Assembly: GCF_014522325.1 (NCBI RefSeq)
Contig: NZ_CP041983.1
Coordinates: 310,001-374,000 of the forward strand
Direction: 5' to 3'
From: Lactobacillus sp. PV012
Lineage (GTDB): Bacteria; Bacillota; Bacilli; Lactobacillales; Lactobacillaceae
Length of the DNA: 64,000 nt
Shown here: positions 1 through 11,163 of the stretch, in pieces
Layout: each line of letters starts with the position of its first letter
Numbering within the stretch: position 1 is the first letter of the stretch
The notes under the pieces: generated by a model
The model's database searches: none
Told to the model about the DNA's origin: nothing
What the model saw: only the letters and a program-made list of their open reading frames with translations
Made by a program: the position numbers and the translations under genes

Positions 1-1893
1 GTAATTGGACGTGATAAAGAAATTGATCGTGTTATTCAGATCTTATCGCGGCGGACAAAAAACAACCCAGTGTTAGTAGGTGAACCTGGGGTTGGAAAAA
101 CAGCTGTAGCTCAAGGAATTGCTAGTGCAATTGTTAATCACCAAGTGCCTCGAGATTTAGCTAATAAGCGTGTAATGGCTTTAGAAATTGGAAGTCTGAT
201 TGCTGGAACTAAATATCGTGGTGAATTTGAGAATCGCATGAAGAAGATTCTAGAAGAAATTCAACAGGATGGAAATGTCATTTTATTTGTTGATGAAATG
301 CATACTTTAATTGGTGCTGGTGGAGCTGAAGGTGCAATTGATGCATCTAATATCTTAAAGCCTTCTTTAGCTCGTGGTGACATTCAAATGATTGGAGCCA
401 CTACGTTTGATGAATATCAAAAATATGTTGAAAAAGACTCTGCCTTAGCAAGAAGATTTCAACAAGTTAAAGTAGGTGAGCCTTCTGAAGAAGATACAAT
501 CAATATTTTAGAAGGTTTGAAGCAAAAGTATGAACGTTATCATCATGTAAAAATTAGTGATCAGGCAATTGAGGATGCGGTGAGTTTATCAACCCGTTAT
601 ATTCCTAATAGATTTTTACCTGATAAAGCGATTGACTTAATGGATGAAGCAAGTGCGGCAATTAAGATCAAGGAAAAAGGAAAGCTTAATCCAAAAGTTT
701 CAGAAATTGAAAAGGCACTAAAAGAAACAATTGCTAAAAAAGAAGAAGCAGTTGAAAGCCAAGATTTTTCTACAGCAGCTGAATTGAGAAATCATGAAAG
801 TAAATTAAGGGCTATGCAAGAGTCACTTTTAGCATCTGAAAAAGATAACAAATTACCAGTAGTTGAGCCAGAAGAAATTGCAAAAGTTGTTTCTGAATGG
901 ACTGGGGTTCCAGTTACTAGAATGAGATCTAATGAAACTAAACGTTTGGCTGAATTAGAGAATATTTTACATAAAAGAGTTATTGGTCAAAATCGTGCAA
1001 TTGAGGCAGTTAGCCGCGCAATTCGCCGTAGTAGAAGTGGAATTAAAGATGAAAAGCGTCCAATTGGTTCTTTCTTATTCTTAGGGCCAACTGGTGTTGG
1101 TAAAACTGAATTAGCTAAAGCTTTAGCAGATTCTGTATTTGGCTCAGAAGATAATATCATTCGAGTAGATATGTCTGAATATATGGATCAAGTTGCAAGT
1201 AGCAAGTTGATTGGATCAGCTCCTGGTTATGTGGGATATGAAGAAGGTGGCCAACTATCTGAAAAAGTGAGACGAAATCCATATTCTGTTGTTTTACTTG
1301 ATGAGGTTGAAAAAGCAAATCCAGAAGTATTTAACCTACTTTTACAAGTATTGGATGAAGGATTTTTGACAGATTCAAAAGGTAGAAAAGTTGATTTTAG
1401 AAATACAATTATTATCATGACTTCTAATTTGGGATCTCGCTCACTTCAAGAAGATAAAGTAGTAGGTTTCTCAACTTCAAATGAAGATTTGGCTAAGATT
1501 CAAGCTGAAAAGGTAAAAGGTGCTACTAAGCAATTCTTTAGACCAGAGTTTTTAAACCGAATTGATGAAACAGTGGTCTTTGAAAGTTTAACTAAGCCAC
1601 AATTGAGAGACATTGTCTCTTTGATGACTAAACGATTGGAAAAACGTTTAGCTGCACAAAAAATAACTTTAAAGATTTCACCAGCTGCTCTTGATCTTTT
1701 GGCAAAAAATGGTTTTGATCCTGAAATGGGTGCTCGTCCATTACGTCGTACTATTCAAAGAGAATTGGAAGATGTAATTGCAGAGCAAATTATTAAAGGC
1801 GAACTGAAAGCTGATCAGACAATTAAAGTTGGTAGTAATCGAGGTAAGCTAAAGTTTTCAATTGAAGATAAAGCCTTAAGTAAAAGTCTTTGA
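1..1893 (+). CDS. clpC: ATP-dependent Clp protease ATP-binding subunit ClpC (5' end outside window)
   Basis: This is a class I Hsp100 AAA+ unfoldase that feeds proteins to ClpP in the cytoplasm. The reading frame is open from base 1, so the N-terminal Clp-N repeats lie upstream of the window. The first AAA module has a Walker A motif (GEPGVGKT, about codon 27) and a Walker B motif (LFVDEM). A UVR-type linker follows (EAVESQDF...AAELRN, about codons 248-270), which separates ClpC from ClpB. The second module has GPTGVGKT (about codon 361) and LLDEVEKA, then the C-terminal D2 small domain ([15 protein letters not shown]). The stop codon overlaps the -35 box of the rpoB promoter. ClpE is the main alternative, but the UVR position and the place next to rpoB favour ClpC. 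Confidence 0.93.
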   Translation, partial: VIGRDKEIDRVIQILSRRTKNNPVLVGEPGVGKTAVAQGIASAIVNHQVPRDLANKRVMALEIGSLIAGTKYRGEFENRMKKILEEIQQDGNVILFVDEMHTLIGAGGAEGAIDASNILKPSLARGDIQMIGATTFDEYQKYVEKDSALARRFQQVKVGEPSEEDTINILEGLKQKYERYHHVKISDQAIEDAVSLSTRYIPNRFLPDKAIDLMDEASAAIKIKEKGKLNPKVSEIEKALKETIAKKEEAVESQDFSTAAELRNHESKLRAMQESLLASEKDNKLPVVEPEEIAKVVSEWTGVPVTRMRSNETKRLAELENILHKRVIGQNRAIEAVSRAIRRSRSGIKDEKRPIGSFLFLGPTGVGKTELAKALADSVFGSEDNIIRVDMSEYMDQVASSKLIGSAPGYVGYEEGGQLSEKVRRNPYSVVLLDEVEKANPEVFNLLLQVLDEGFLTDSKGRKVDFRNTIIIMTSNLGSRSLQEDKVVGFSTSNEDLAKIQAEKVKGATKQFFRPEFLNRIDETVVFESLTKPQLRDIVSLMTKRLEKRLAAQKITLKISPAALDLLAKNGFDPEMGARPLRRTIQRELEDVIAEQIIKGELKADQTIKVGSNRGKLKFSIEDKALSKSL

Positions 1894-1918
1894 CAAAAAT
1901 TAAAAATTAATATACAAT
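1890..1918 (+). promoter_or_regulatory. Promoter of the rpoB-rpoC operon
   Basis: TTGACA (1890-1895) and TACAAT (1913-1918) are separated by 17 bp, close to a consensus housekeeping promoter. The -35 box overlaps the clpC stop codon. Transcription would start near 1925 and give a leader of about 170 nt before rpoB. Confidence 0.75.
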
Positions 1919-1920
1919 TT

Positions 1921-2095
1921 AGTCTGATAAAAAGGCTGAAATTCAGAATTTTACCGATCTATTGTCCGGTAAAATAATAAAACAAAAACGACTTCTGCGT
2001 TGTTTTTGTTTTTTTATACTTAAATTTCTCTTTTTTGCAAAATGTAACATAAATGTAATATTTATTTCTAGATGGATTTGGAAAGGATGTTTGCT
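1921..2095 (+). promoter_or_regulatory. Structured rpoB leader (Lacto-rpoB-like), containing two hairpins
   Basis: The leader contains a perfect 9-bp inverted repeat, ATTTTACCG (1948-1956) against CGGTAAAAT (1967-1975). It also contains a 14-bp stem (1979-1992 with 1999-2012, one G-U pair) that runs into T residues like an intrinsic terminator. A conserved RNA motif named lacto-rpoB has been described in 5' untranslated regions of rpoB in lactic acid bacteria. Position and organism fit that motif, but I matched it by context and visible folding, not by a covariance model. The terminator-like stem could end clpC transcripts or act as an attenuator for rpoB. Confidence 0.6.
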
Positions 2096-5000
2096 TTGTT
2101 AGGACACGCTGTGAACTATGGTCAACATCGTACACGTCGCAGTTTCTCACGTATCAAAGAAGTTTTGAAATTGCCTAACTTGACCGATGTACAAACTCAA
2201 TCTTACAAGTGGTTTCTTGATGAAGGAATTAGCGAAATGTTTGCGGACATTATGCCAATTTCAGATTTTTCAGGAAAGCTTTCTCTTGAATTTGTAGACT
2301 ACAAACTTTTAAAACCTAAATATACTCTTGAAGAAGCACGTGATCATGATGCTAATTACTCTGCACCACTTCATGTAACTTTAAAATTGACTAACCATGA
2401 AACTGGTGAAATAAAAACCCAAGATGTTTTCTTTGGAGAATTTCCATTAATGACTGATTCAGGTACTTTTGTTATTAATGGTGCTGAAAGAGTTATCGTT
2501 TCACAGTTAGTTAGATCACCAGGTGTTTACTACAATTCTGATTTCGACAAAAATGGTCGAGAAATTTTTGGAGCAACTGTTATTCCTAACCGTGGTGCAT
2601 GGTTAGAGTACGAAACCGACTCAAAAGATTTAGCTTATGTACGTATTGACCGTACCAGAAAGCTTCCTCTTACAGTTTTAATTCGTGCATTAGGTTTTGG
2701 CTCTAATGATGAAATTTTAGATATTTTTGGTGATAATGATTCTCTTCGTTTCACTCTAGAAAAAGATATTCACAAGAATCCAGCTGATTCTCGTGTTGCT
2801 GAAGCATTAAAGGATATCTATGAAAGATTACGTCCTGGTGAACCAAAGACAACTGACTCTTCACGTTCACTTCTCTTTGCACGTTTCTTTGATCCTAAGA
2901 GATATGATTTAGCTGCTGTTGGTCGTTACAAGATTAACAAAAAACTTTCATTAAAGAATCGTCTTTTAAGACAAACTTTAGCTGAAACTTTAGCTGATCC
3001 AGATACTGGTGAAATCATTGCTAAAAAGGGTGATGTAATTACTCATGAAGTAATGGAAAAACTTACTCCTTACCTTGATCGAGACGATTTCAAGATGGTG
3101 ACTTATCAACCATCTGAAGAAGGGGTACTTACTGATCCAGTAACTGTTCAAGAAATTAAGGTTTATTCAAAAGTTGACCCTGATAGAGTAGTTAAATTGA
3201 TCTCAAATGGTCATATTCCAGATGATGTCAAGAGTTTAACTACAGCTGACATTTTAAGTTCAATCAACTATTTCTTTGCTCTTCAAGATGAAATTGGAGT
3301 AACAGATGATATTGACCACTTAGGTAATCGTCGTATTCGTCGTGTAGGTGAATTACTTCAAAATCAATTTAGAATTGGTTTAGCTAGAATGGAACGTGTA
3401 GTACGTGAAAGAATGTCTATTCAAGATATTTCCACTGTTACTCCACAACAATTAATTAACATTCGTCCAGTAGTTGCGTCAGTAAAAGAATTCTTTGGTT
3501 CTTCACAACTTTCTCAATTTATGGATCAAACTAACCCATTAGGTGAGTTAACTCACAAGCGTCGTATGTCAGCTTTAGGACCTGGTGGTTTGTCACGCGA
3601 TCGTGCGGGTTATGAGGTTCGTGATGTGCACTACACGCACTATGGTCGTCTTTGTCCTATTGAAACACCTGAAGGTCCTAACATTGGTTTGATTAACTCA
3701 TTGGCAACTTATGCTATTGTTAATAAATATGGTTTTGTGGAAACTCCTTACCGTCGTGTTTCATGGGATACTCATAAAGTAACTGATAAGATCGATTATT
3801 TAACTGCTGATGTTGAAGATAACTACATTATTGCCAGTGCAAACTCTCCTTTAAATCCAGATGGTTCATTTAAAGAAAAAGTTGTTTTGGCTCGTCACAA
3901 AGAAGATAACATCGAAGTTTCACCAGACAAGATTGATTACATGGATGTTATTCCTAAGCAAGTAGTTTCTGTAACTTCTGCATGTATTCCTTTCCTTGAA
4001 AACGATGACTCAAACCGTGCTTTGATGGGTGCTAACCACCAACGTCAAGCTGTACCTTTGATTAATCCACATGCACCACTTGTAGGTACTGGTATGGAAT
4101 ACCGTGCAGCCCACGATTCAGGGGATGCTGTTTTAGCTACTGCACCTGGTGTAGTTGAATATGTAGATGCAAATGAAATTAGAATTAGACGTGATGATCA
4201 AACTTTAGATAAGTATGTTCTTGAAAAATATCGTCGTTCTAATGCAAGTAAGAACTACAACCAAACACCAAATGTTTACAAGGGTAAAGAAGTAGTTGCT
4301 GGCGAAGTTATCGCTGATGGTCCTTCAATGGAAAAAGGAGAACTAGCTTTAGGTCAAAACCCAGTTATTGCCTTCACTACTTGGAACATGTACAACTATG
4401 AAGATGCGGTTATGATTTCTGAAAAATTAGTCAAAGATGATGTCTACACTTCAATTCACATTGAAGACTATGAATCAGAAGCTCGTGATACTAAGCTCGG
4501 ACCAGAAGAAATCACTCGTGAAATTCCAAATGCTGGTGAAAGTGCACTTAAGGACTTAGATGAAAATGGTATTGTCCGTATTGGTGCAGAAGTAAAAGAT
4601 GGAGATATTTTAGTAGGTAAAGTAACACCTAAAGGTGTAACTGAATTATCTGCTGAAGAAAGATTACTTCACGCAATCTTTGGTGAAAAGGCTCGTGAAG
4701 TTCGTGATACTTCTCTTCGTGTACCACATGGTGGCGGCGGAATTGTGCAAAATGTTCAAGTATTTACACGTGCCGCAGGCGATGAACTACCACCTGGTGT
4801 AAATGAAATGGTTCGTGTATACATTGTTCAAAAGCGTAAGCTTCAGGTTGGGGATAAAGTTGCTGGACGTCATGGTAACAAAGGTACTATTGCTTTAGTT
4901 TGTCCTGAAGAAGATATGCCATATTTACCAGATGGTAGACCAGTTGATATTTGTTTGAACCCAATGGGTGTGCCATCACGTATGAACATCGGACAGGTTC

Positions 5001-5731
5001 TTGAGCTTCACCTTGGAATGGCTGCTAAACAATTGGGTATTCACATTGCTACACCAGTATTTGATGGGGCTTCTGAAAGTGACATGTGGGAAATGGTACG
5101 TCAAGCAGGACTTGGCAAAGATGGAAAGACTGTTTTATATGATGGTCGAACTGGTGAACCATTCCACAACAGAGTCTCTGTTGGTATCATGTACTACTTG
5201 AAGTTAGCTCACATGGTTGATGACAAGATCCACGCACGTTCAATTGGGCCATACTCCTTAGTTACTCAACAACCACTTGGTGGTAAGGCACAATTTGGTG
5301 GACAGCGTTTTGGTGAAATGGAAGTTTGGGCACTTGAAGCATATGGTGCTGCTTACACTTTACAAGAAATCTTAACTTACAAGTCTGATGACGTTGTAGG
5401 ACGTGTTAAAGCTTATGAAGCAATTGTTAAAGGTGAAAGAATTCCTAAACCTGGTGTACCAGAATCATTCAGAGTTTTAGTTAAAGAATTACAATCTCTT
5501 GGATTAGATATTGAAGTTTTGGATATGAACCACAAGGAAATTGAATTACGTGATATGGACACAGAGTCTGATGAACATATCAGTATTGATAAACTTTCTG
5601 AAATGGCCCAAAAACAAGAGAAGAAAAATTTAGCTGAACAAGCAGCTAAAAAAGAAGAAAAAGAAGCAGATACTTCTAAAATAGCTAATGATGATGCTTC
5701 TAGTGCATCCGATGATAAGGTTTCTAAGTAA
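2096..5731 (+). CDS. rpoB: DNA-directed RNA polymerase subunit beta
   Basis: This is the beta subunit of RNA polymerase, forming one pincer of the active-site cleft and binding rifampicin. The sequence is full length (1211 aa) and collinear with Lactobacillus RpoB. It shows the rifampicin-pocket region ([18 protein letters not shown], about residues 478-495), a [12 protein letters not shown] segment and an acidic, Lys/Glu-rich C-terminal tail of about 45 residues. An upstream in-frame ATG exists at 2072. I chose the TTG at 2096 because GGAAAGGA (2080-2087) lies about 8 nt before it and the protein then begins MLGHAVNYG, as in related species. rpoC follows after 17 nt with its own strong ribosome-binding site. 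Confidence 0.97.
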   Translation: MLGHAVNYGQHRTRRSFSRIKEVLKLPNLTDVQTQSYKWFLDEGISEMFADIMPISDFSGKLSLEFVDYKLLKPKYTLEEARDHDANYSAPLHVTLKLTNHETGEIKTQDVFFGEFPLMTDSGTFVINGAERVIVSQLVRSPGVYYNSDFDKNGREIFGATVIPNRGAWLEYETDSKDLAYVRIDRTRKLPLTVLIRALGFGSNDEILDIFGDNDSLRFTLEKDIHKNPADSRVAEALKDIYERLRPGEPKTTDSSRSLLFARFFDPKRYDLAAVGRYKINKKLSLKNRLLRQTLAETLADPDTGEIIAKKGDVITHEVMEKLTPYLDRDDFKMVTYQPSEEGVLTDPVTVQEIKVYSKVDPDRVVKLISNGHIPDDVKSLTTADILSSINYFFALQDEIGVTDDIDHLGNRRIRRVGELLQNQFRIGLARMERVVRERMSIQDISTVTPQQLINIRPVVASVKEFFGSSQLSQFMDQTNPLGELTHKRRMSALGPGGLSRDRAGYEVRDVHYTHYGRLCPIETPEGPNIGLINSLATYAIVNKYGFVETPYRRVSWDTHKVTDKIDYLTADVEDNYIIASANSPLNPDGSFKEKVVLARHKEDNIEVSPDKIDYMDVIPKQVVSVTSACIPFLENDDSNRALMGANHQRQAVPLINPHAPLVGTGMEYRAAHDSGDAVLATAPGVVEYVDANEIRIRRDDQTLDKYVLEKYRRSNASKNYNQTPNVYKGKEVVAGEVIADGPSMEKGELALGQNPVIAFTTWNMYNYEDAVMISEKLVKDDVYTSIHIEDYESEARDTKLGPEEITREIPNAGESALKDLDENGIVRIGAEVKDGDILVGKVTPKGVTELSAEERLLHAIFGEKAREVRDTSLRVPHGGGGIVQNVQVFTRAAGDELPPGVNEMVRVYIVQKRKLQVGDKVAGRHGNKGTIALVCPEEDMPYLPDGRPVDICLNPMGVPSRMNIGQVLELHLGMAAKQLGIHIATPVFDGASESDMWEMVRQAGLGKDGKTVLYDGRTGEPFHNRVSVGIMYYLKLAHMVDDKIHARSIGPYSLVTQQPLGGKAQFGGQRFGEMEVWALEAYGAAYTLQEILTYKSDDVVGRVKAYEAIVKGERIPKPGVPESFRVLVKELQSLGLDIEVLDMNHKEIELRDMDTESDEHISIDKLSEMAQKQEKKNLAEQAAKKEEKEADTSKIANDDASSASDDKVSK

Positions 5732-5748
5732 TATAGGAGGTTAAACTT

Positions 5749-8700
5749 TTGATCGACGTAAATAAGTTTGAAAGTATGCAAATTGGTTTGGCTTCACCAA
5801 ATAAGATCAGAAGTTGGTCTTACGGAGAAGTTAAAAAACCTGAAACTATCAACTACCGTACTTTGAAACCAGAAAAAGATGGTCTATTCGATGAAAGAAT
5901 CTTTGGACCAACTAAAGACTGGTCTTGTGCTTGTGGAAAGTACAAGGGTGTACGTTACCGTGGAATTGTATGTGATCGTTGTGGAGTTGAAGTAACTTCT
6001 TCTAAAGTTAGAAGAGAAAGAATGGGTCATATTGAATTGGCCGCTCCTGTATCTCATATTTGGTACTTCAAGGGTATTCCATCAAGAATGGGATTAGTTT
6101 TAGATATGTCTCCAAGATCATTGGAAGAAGTAATTTATTTTGCAGCTTATATTGTAATTGATCCTGGTGATACTGATTTAGAATACAAGCAACTTTTAAC
6201 TGATGCTGAATACCGTGAAAAGAAAGCAAAATATGGTAAACGATTTACAGCTAAAATGGGTGCTGAAGCCATTCAAGAATTGCTTGAACAAGTTGATATT
6301 GAAAAAGAAGTTAAAGATCTAAAAGAAGAATTAAAAACTGCACAAGGTCAAAAGAGAACTCGTGCAATTAGACGTTTGGATATTTTAGATGCCTTTAGAC
6401 TATCAGGAAATAAACCATCTTGGATGATTTTAGATTGTCTTCCAGTTATTCCACCAGATCTTCGTCCAATGGTTCAATTAGATGGTGGACGCTTTGCGGT
6501 TTCTGATTTAAATGATCTTTACAGACGTGTCATTAACAGAAATAATCGTTTGAAGAGATTGTTAGACTTGAATGCCCCTCACATTATCGTTCAAAATGAA
6601 AAGAGAATGCTTCAAGAAGCAGTTGATGCTTTAATTGACAACGGTCGTCGTGGTCGTCCTGTTGTTGGACCAGGTAACCGTCCATTGAAGTCTCTTTCTC
6701 ATATGTTGAAGGGTAAACAAGGACGTTTCCGTCAGAACTTACTTGGTAAACGTGTTGATTACTCAGGTCGTTCTGTTATCGATGTTTCACCAACATTGAA
6801 ACTTTACCAATGTGGTGTTCCTCGTCCAATGGCTCTTGAATTATTCAAGCCATTTGTAATGCATGAATTAGTAAAGCGTGGATTAGCATCAAACATTAAG
6901 AATGCTAAACGTAAAATTGATCGTGAAGATGATGACATCTGGGATATTTTAGAAGATGTTATCAAGGAAAGACCAGTTCTTTTAAACCGTGCACCTACTC
7001 TTCACCGTTTAGGTATCCAAGCATTTGAACCAGTTTTAGTACCAGGTAAAGCAATTAGATTACACCCATTAGTTTGTGAAGCATATAATGCCGACTTTGA
7101 TGGAGATCAGATGGCGATTCACGTTCCATTGTCAGATGAAGCAGTAGCTGAATCAAGATTATTAATGCTTGCTGCTCACCATATCTTAGCTCCTAAAGAT
7201 GGGAAGCCAATTGTAACTCCATCACAGGATATCGTTCTTGGTAACTACTGGTTAACCCAAGTAGAACGTGGTCGTGAAGGTGAAGGAATGATTTTTAATT
7301 CCCCAGCTGAAGCAACCATGGCTTATGTAAATGGTGATATTCACTATCATACTCGTATTGGTTTAGCGGCTGATTCAATGCCTGAAAAGCCATGGCCAAA
7401 GGGTTATGAACACGGAATCTTCGTAACTACTTATGGGAAGCTTTTATTTAACCAAATTTTCCCTAAGGACTTCTTCTATGTAAATGATCCAACTCAAGAA
7501 AACTTGACTAATCCACTTGATGAAAGATACTTCTTGCAACCAGGTGAAGATATTCATGAAAAATTGAACAACATGAAATTAGGTCAAGCCTTTAAGAAAG
7601 GATTTTTATCAGATTCAATCGCTCAAATTTATAAGGATTACAAGGTTCAAAGAACTTCTGATTACTTAGATGATTTGGAACAATTAGGATATACTATCTG
7701 TACTATTTCTGGTTTAACGATTGGGGTAGAAGATATTCCTACAATTACTGATAAAGACGACATTGTAGCAGAAGCTAGAAAGAAAGTTGCTGTTGTCTCT
7801 AAGCAATATCGTCGAGGCTTGATTACTGATGAAGAAAGACATGATCGAGTAATTAACATTTGGAATAATTGTAAAGATATTGTTCAACAAGAAATTGCTC
7901 AAATTCATGCTCCACGTAATCCAATCACTGTCATGGCTGATTCTGGAGCTCGTGGTAACATTTCTAACTTTACTCAGTTAGCAGGTATGCGTGGTTTGAT
8001 GGCCGCACCTAACGGAGGAATGATGGAAATTCCTGTTACTTCAAACTTCCGTGAAGGTTTATCTGTGTTGGAAATGTTCATGTCCACTCACGGTGCTCGT
8101 AAGGGTATGACTGATACTGCTTTGAAGACTGCTAACTCAGGTTACTTAACTCGTCGTTTGGTTGATGTTGCACAAGATGTAATTGTTCGTGAAGAAGATT
8201 GTGGTACTGATCGTGGAATTACTGTTCGCGCAATCAGAGAAGGCGATGAAATGATTGAACCATTATTTGATCGTTTGGTTGGTCGTTATACTGCTAAAAG
8301 TGTCATTAATCCAGAAACTAAAGAAGTAATTTGCAAGGCAAATGAAATGATGGACGAAGATATGGCACAAAAGATTGTCGATGCTGGAGTAACAGAAGTA
8401 ACTATCCGTTCAGTCTTTACTTGCAACACTCAACATGGGGTATGTAAAAAGTGCTACGGTATGAACTTGGCTACTGGTGAAGCAGTTGAAGTAGGTGAAG
8501 CAGTCGGAACAGTTGCTGCTCAATCTATTGGTGAACCAGGTACTCAATTAACTATGCGTAACTTCCACAATGGTGGGGTTGCAGGTGGTGCCGACATTAC
8601 CCAAGGTCTTCCTCGTGTGCAAGAATTGTTTGAAGCACGTAATCCTAAGGGTCGTGCTACAATTTCCGAAGTAACTGGTGAAGTGGTTTCAATTGAAGAA

Positions 8701-9426
8701 GATCCTGCAGAACATACTCGTCAAGTTACTGTTAAAGGTGAAACTGATACTAGAACTTACGATGTACCTTACACTGCTTCAATCGCAGTTAGCGAAGGAG
8801 ATCATGTTGAACGTGGAGAAAAATTAACTTTAGGATCAATTGATCCAAAGGAATTAATCCGTGTATGTGATTCTTTAACTACTGAAAAATACATTCTTAG
8901 CGAAATTCAAAAAGCCTACAGAATGCAAGGGGTAGAAGTTGCTGATAAACACGTTGAAGTAATGGCACGTCAAATGCTTCAAAAAGTTCGCATTCTTGAT
9001 CCAGGTGAGACAGATATTTTACCAGGTGAATTAATGGATATTGGTGAATTTAAGGAAAGAAATAAGGAAGTAATTATTTCTGGTGGTATTCCTGCTACAG
9101 CACAAAGTGTAATTCTCGGTATTACTAAAGCTGCTTTGGAAACTAATAGTTTCTTATCAGCTGCTTCATTCCAAGAAACTACTCGTGTGCTTACTGATGC
9201 ATCAATTCGTGGTAAAAATGATCCACTTCTTGGTCTTAAAGAAAACGTTATTATTGGTAAAATTATTCCAGCTGGTACTGGAATGCCAGTATATCGTGAA
9301 ATGGAACCAAAAGTTGATGTTCCAAAAGATGTGGAAAGTAAAGTTTACTCAATTTCAGATCTAGAAAAGAAAATGGCTGCAGAAGATAAAGTGAAATCTC
9401 CAGAAGCCACAACTGAAAATAAATAA
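5749..9426 (+). CDS. rpoC: DNA-directed RNA polymerase subunit beta'
   Basis: This is the catalytic beta' subunit of RNA polymerase (1225 aa). The N-terminal zinc site is visible as CACGKYKG...CDRCG (about residues 60-79). The Mg2+-binding catalytic loop NADFDGD lies near residue 447. The second zinc site is formed by a Cys near residue 821 and the [11 protein letters not shown] cluster near residue 900. The start is TTG, set by TAGGAGG (5734-5740) about 8 nt upstream. It is cotranscribed with rpoB and ends at a strong terminator. Confidence 0.98.
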   Translation: MIDVNKFESMQIGLASPNKIRSWSYGEVKKPETINYRTLKPEKDGLFDERIFGPTKDWSCACGKYKGVRYRGIVCDRCGVEVTSSKVRRERMGHIELAAPVSHIWYFKGIPSRMGLVLDMSPRSLEEVIYFAAYIVIDPGDTDLEYKQLLTDAEYREKKAKYGKRFTAKMGAEAIQELLEQVDIEKEVKDLKEELKTAQGQKRTRAIRRLDILDAFRLSGNKPSWMILDCLPVIPPDLRPMVQLDGGRFAVSDLNDLYRRVINRNNRLKRLLDLNAPHIIVQNEKRMLQEAVDALIDNGRRGRPVVGPGNRPLKSLSHMLKGKQGRFRQNLLGKRVDYSGRSVIDVSPTLKLYQCGVPRPMALELFKPFVMHELVKRGLASNIKNAKRKIDREDDDIWDILEDVIKERPVLLNRAPTLHRLGIQAFEPVLVPGKAIRLHPLVCEAYNADFDGDQMAIHVPLSDEAVAESRLLMLAAHHILAPKDGKPIVTPSQDIVLGNYWLTQVERGREGEGMIFNSPAEATMAYVNGDIHYHTRIGLAADSMPEKPWPKGYEHGIFVTTYGKLLFNQIFPKDFFYVNDPTQENLTNPLDERYFLQPGEDIHEKLNNMKLGQAFKKGFLSDSIAQIYKDYKVQRTSDYLDDLEQLGYTICTISGLTIGVEDIPTITDKDDIVAEARKKVAVVSKQYRRGLITDEERHDRVINIWNNCKDIVQQEIAQIHAPRNPITVMADSGARGNISNFTQLAGMRGLMAAPNGGMMEIPVTSNFREGLSVLEMFMSTHGARKGMTDTALKTANSGYLTRRLVDVAQDVIVREEDCGTDRGITVRAIREGDEMIEPLFDRLVGRYTAKSVINPETKEVICKANEMMDEDMAQKIVDAGVTEVTIRSVFTCNTQHGVCKKCYGMNLATGEAVEVGEAVGTVAAQSIGEPGTQLTMRNFHNGGVAGGADITQGLPRVQELFEARNPKGRATISEVTGEVVSIEEDPAEHTRQVTVKGETDTRTYDVPYTASIAVSEGDHVERGEKLTLGSIDPKELIRVCDSLTTEKYILSEIQKAYRMQGVEVADKHVEVMARQMLQKVRILDPGETDILPGELMDIGEFKERNKEVIISGGIPATAQSVILGITKAALETNSFLSAASFQETTRVLTDASIRGKNDPLLGLKENVIIGKIIPAGTGMPVYREMEPKVDVPKDVESKVYSISDLEKKMAAEDKVKSPEATTENK

Positions 9427-9456
9427 TAAGATAGAGCCTAAAAACTCTTAGATTAG

Positions 9457-9508
9457 AAAACCGTCAATATTCTTGGTTTTATAAAACCTTGATATATTGG
9501 CGGTTTTT
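9457..9508 (+). terminator. Intrinsic terminator after rpoC
   Basis: A long hairpin pairs AAAACCGTCAATAT (9457-9470) with ATATTGGCGGTTTT (9494-9507), with one G-U pair. It has an inner GGTTTT/AAAACC stem and ends in T residues. It closes the rpoBC operon just before a gene on the opposite strand. Confidence 0.85.
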
Positions 9509-9530
9509 CGTTTCGGGATTGCTTAACAGC

Positions 9531-10103
9531 TTAAACTAAAAGACAAGTTAGATAGGACAAATAGATAAAGGGTAAAAAAGGAAGTGGTGAAGTAATTTTT
9601 GTAAAGAGGTACCAGATAATAAAAAGTAAACATGCGATTAAAATTAACCAGAGAGTACTTTCAATTCCGAGACCTAAGAAAAGAATAATAAAAATTATAA
9701 TATCTCCAAGCCCAAGTTTATTTCGTAAAGTCAGAGTAGAAAAAATTAAAATAATAAATAAAATGATTAAATAATCTGTTTCTAAAAAGTTTTTAAAAGC
9801 ACTTGAAGGAGAAAAAAAGGTAGAAAAAAGAAGAGGAAGTAAATAAATAGTAGAAAAGGAACTAGACCAAAAATCTTCAAAGCTAATTAAGAGAAAGAAA
9901 AATAAGAAAATCATTGAGTAAAAGTCAAGTGAAAAAATATTTAGTGTAAGGTAGACTAATAAACTATAGAGCAAACAAATTGATTGAAAGGAAAAATGTG
10001 TCATATTAAAAGACTTAAGGGTTAAGTGGCAACACCAATAACCAAAAAAACTAAATATAAATATTAAGAGATTAATTTTAATCACCCTTAAAGTATTACG
10101 CAA
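9531..10103 (-). CDS. Prepilin-peptidase-like (A24 family) membrane protein
   Basis: This protein is about 190 aa and almost entirely hydrophobic, with six or more predicted membrane segments. It has a GLGD motif (KLGLGDIIIF, about residue 132), which matches the GxGD signature of type IV prepilin peptidases. An upstream acidic pair (SFEDFW, about residue 75) could supply the first catalytic Asp. Such enzymes cut and methylate competence pseudopilins (ComC/PilD). The usual cytoplasmic N-terminal methyltransferase domain is absent or very short. The TTG start at 10103 has no clear ribosome-binding site and an internal start is possible. The gene is antisense and isolated between rpoC and rpsL, with unusually high Phe, Leu and Ile content. 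Confidence 0.72.
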   Translation of the reverse strand: MRNTLRVIKINLLIFIFSFFGYWCCHLTLKSFNMTHFSFQSICLLYSLLVYLTLNIFSLDFYSMIFLFFFLLISFEDFWSSSFSTIYLLPLLFSTFFSPSSAFKNFLETDYLIILFIILIFSTLTLRNKLGLGDIIIFIILFLGLGIESTLWLILIACLLFIIWYLFTKITSPLPFLPFIYLSYLTCLLV

Positions 10104-10120
10104 AAAAATGTTTTTTAATG

Positions 10121-10149
10121 TTGACCAGATTCTAAATTCGAGTTAAACT
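10121..10149 (+). promoter_or_regulatory. Candidate promoter of the str operon (rpsL-rpsG-fusA)
   Basis: TTGACC (10121-10126) and TAAACT (10144-10149) are 17 bp apart. The leader that follows has an imperfect stem, TCCGTGAG (about 10175-10182) against CTCCCGGA (about 10197-10204), ahead of the rpsL ribosome-binding site TAGGAGGA. Confidence 0.55.
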
Positions 10150-10235
10150 ATCACTTGTGCATATAAATTATGATGTCCGTGAGGTGAAAAAGAAACTCCC
10201 GGATGTGTGAACAAATATTTTAGGAGGAAAATTTA

Positions 10236-10643
10236 ATGCCAACAATTAACCAATTGGTTAGAAAAGGCCGTCACTCAAAGACGACTAAATCAAATTCACC
10301 AGCTTTGAATTACGCTTACAACAGCATGAAGAAGAAATTAAACTACAATCCAGCTCCTCAAATGCGTGGAGTTGCAACTCGTGTAGGTACTATGACACCT
10401 AAGAAGCCTAACTCAGCTTTACGTAAGTATGCTCGTGTTCGTCTTTCTAACATGTTTGAAGTTACTGCTTACATTCCAGGTGTAGGCCACAACTTACAAG
10501 AACACTCTGTTGTATTAATTCGTGGTGGACGTGTAAAGGACCTTCCAGGGGTACGTTACCACATCGTTCGTGGTGCTTTAGATACTGCAGGTGTTGATGG
10601 TAGAAAGCAAAGCCGCTCTAAGTACGGTGCAAAGAAGGACTAA
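10236..10643 (+). CDS. rpsL: 30S ribosomal protein S12
   Basis: S12 sits at the interface of the small subunit and takes part in decoding. The protein is 135 aa, normal for the family. The highly conserved loop [11 protein letters not shown] keeps the lysine whose replacement gives streptomycin resistance, and the second conserved loop reads [14 protein letters not shown]. The ATG is preceded by TAGGAGGA. It is the first gene of the str operon, 15 nt before rpsG. Confidence 0.98.
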   Translation: MPTINQLVRKGRHSKTTKSNSPALNYAYNSMKKKLNYNPAPQMRGVATRVGTMTPKKPNSALRKYARVRLSNMFEVTAYIPGVGHNLQEHSVVLIRGGRVKDLPGVRYHIVRGALDTAGVDGRKQSRSKYGAKKD

Positions 10644-10658
10644 TAGGAGGAATTTCGA

Positions 10659-11129
10659 ATGCCTAGAAAAGGTAAAGTTGCTAAGAGAGATGTTTTAGCA
10701 GATCCAGTTTACAACTCTAAATTGGTTACTAAATTAGTAAACCACTTAATGATTGATGGTAAGAAGGCCAAAGCTTCATCAATTCTTTACGATGCTTTTG
10801 ATATTATCCAAGATAAGACTGGAAAAGAACCAGTTGAAGTATTTGAAGAAGCAATGAACAACGTTATGCCAGTTTTAGAAGTTAAGGCTCGTCGTATTGG
10901 TGGTTCTAACTACCAAATCCCAGTTGAAGTTCGTCCTGAAAGAAGAACTACTCTTGGATTAAGATGGATTGTTTCTTACGCACGTTTACGTAATGAACAT
11001 ACTATGGATGAACGTCTTGCAAATGAAATTATGGATGCTGCAAACAATACAGGTTCTGCAGTTAAGAAGCGTGAAGATGTTCATAGAATGGCAGAAGCTA
11101 ACCGTGCATTTGCACACTACCGCTTCTAA
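10659..11129 (+). CDS. rpsG: 30S ribosomal protein S7
   Basis: S7 starts assembly of the 30S head and contacts E-site tRNA. The protein is 156 aa and begins [13 protein letters not shown]. It contains the conserved [14 protein letters not shown] beta-hairpin region and ends with NRAFAHYRF. It has a TAGGAGG ribosome-binding site and is followed by fusA after 34 nt. In other bacteria S7 regulates this operon, but no specific site was identified here. Confidence 0.98.
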   Translation: MPRKGKVAKRDVLADPVYNSKLVTKLVNHLMIDGKKAKASSILYDAFDIIQDKTGKEPVEVFEEAMNNVMPVLEVKARRIGGSNYQIPVEVRPERRTTLGLRWIVSYARLRNEHTMDERLANEIMDAANNTGSAVKKREDVHRMAEANRAFAHYRF

Positions 11130-11163
11130 TTGGATGAGTTAGTTTTTTAAGGAGATAATTTTT

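Noticed and set aside
2072..2095. ATG start for rpoB eight codons upstream of the chosen TTG
   Set aside because: It places the GGAAAGGA ribosome-binding site inside the coding region and adds residues not seen in related RpoB; the TTG at 2096 has proper spacing.
5413..5781. 122-aa reverse-strand open frame over the rpoB end and rpoC start
   Set aside because: It is antisense to conserved rpoB coding sequence and shows no conserved motif or ribosome-binding site.
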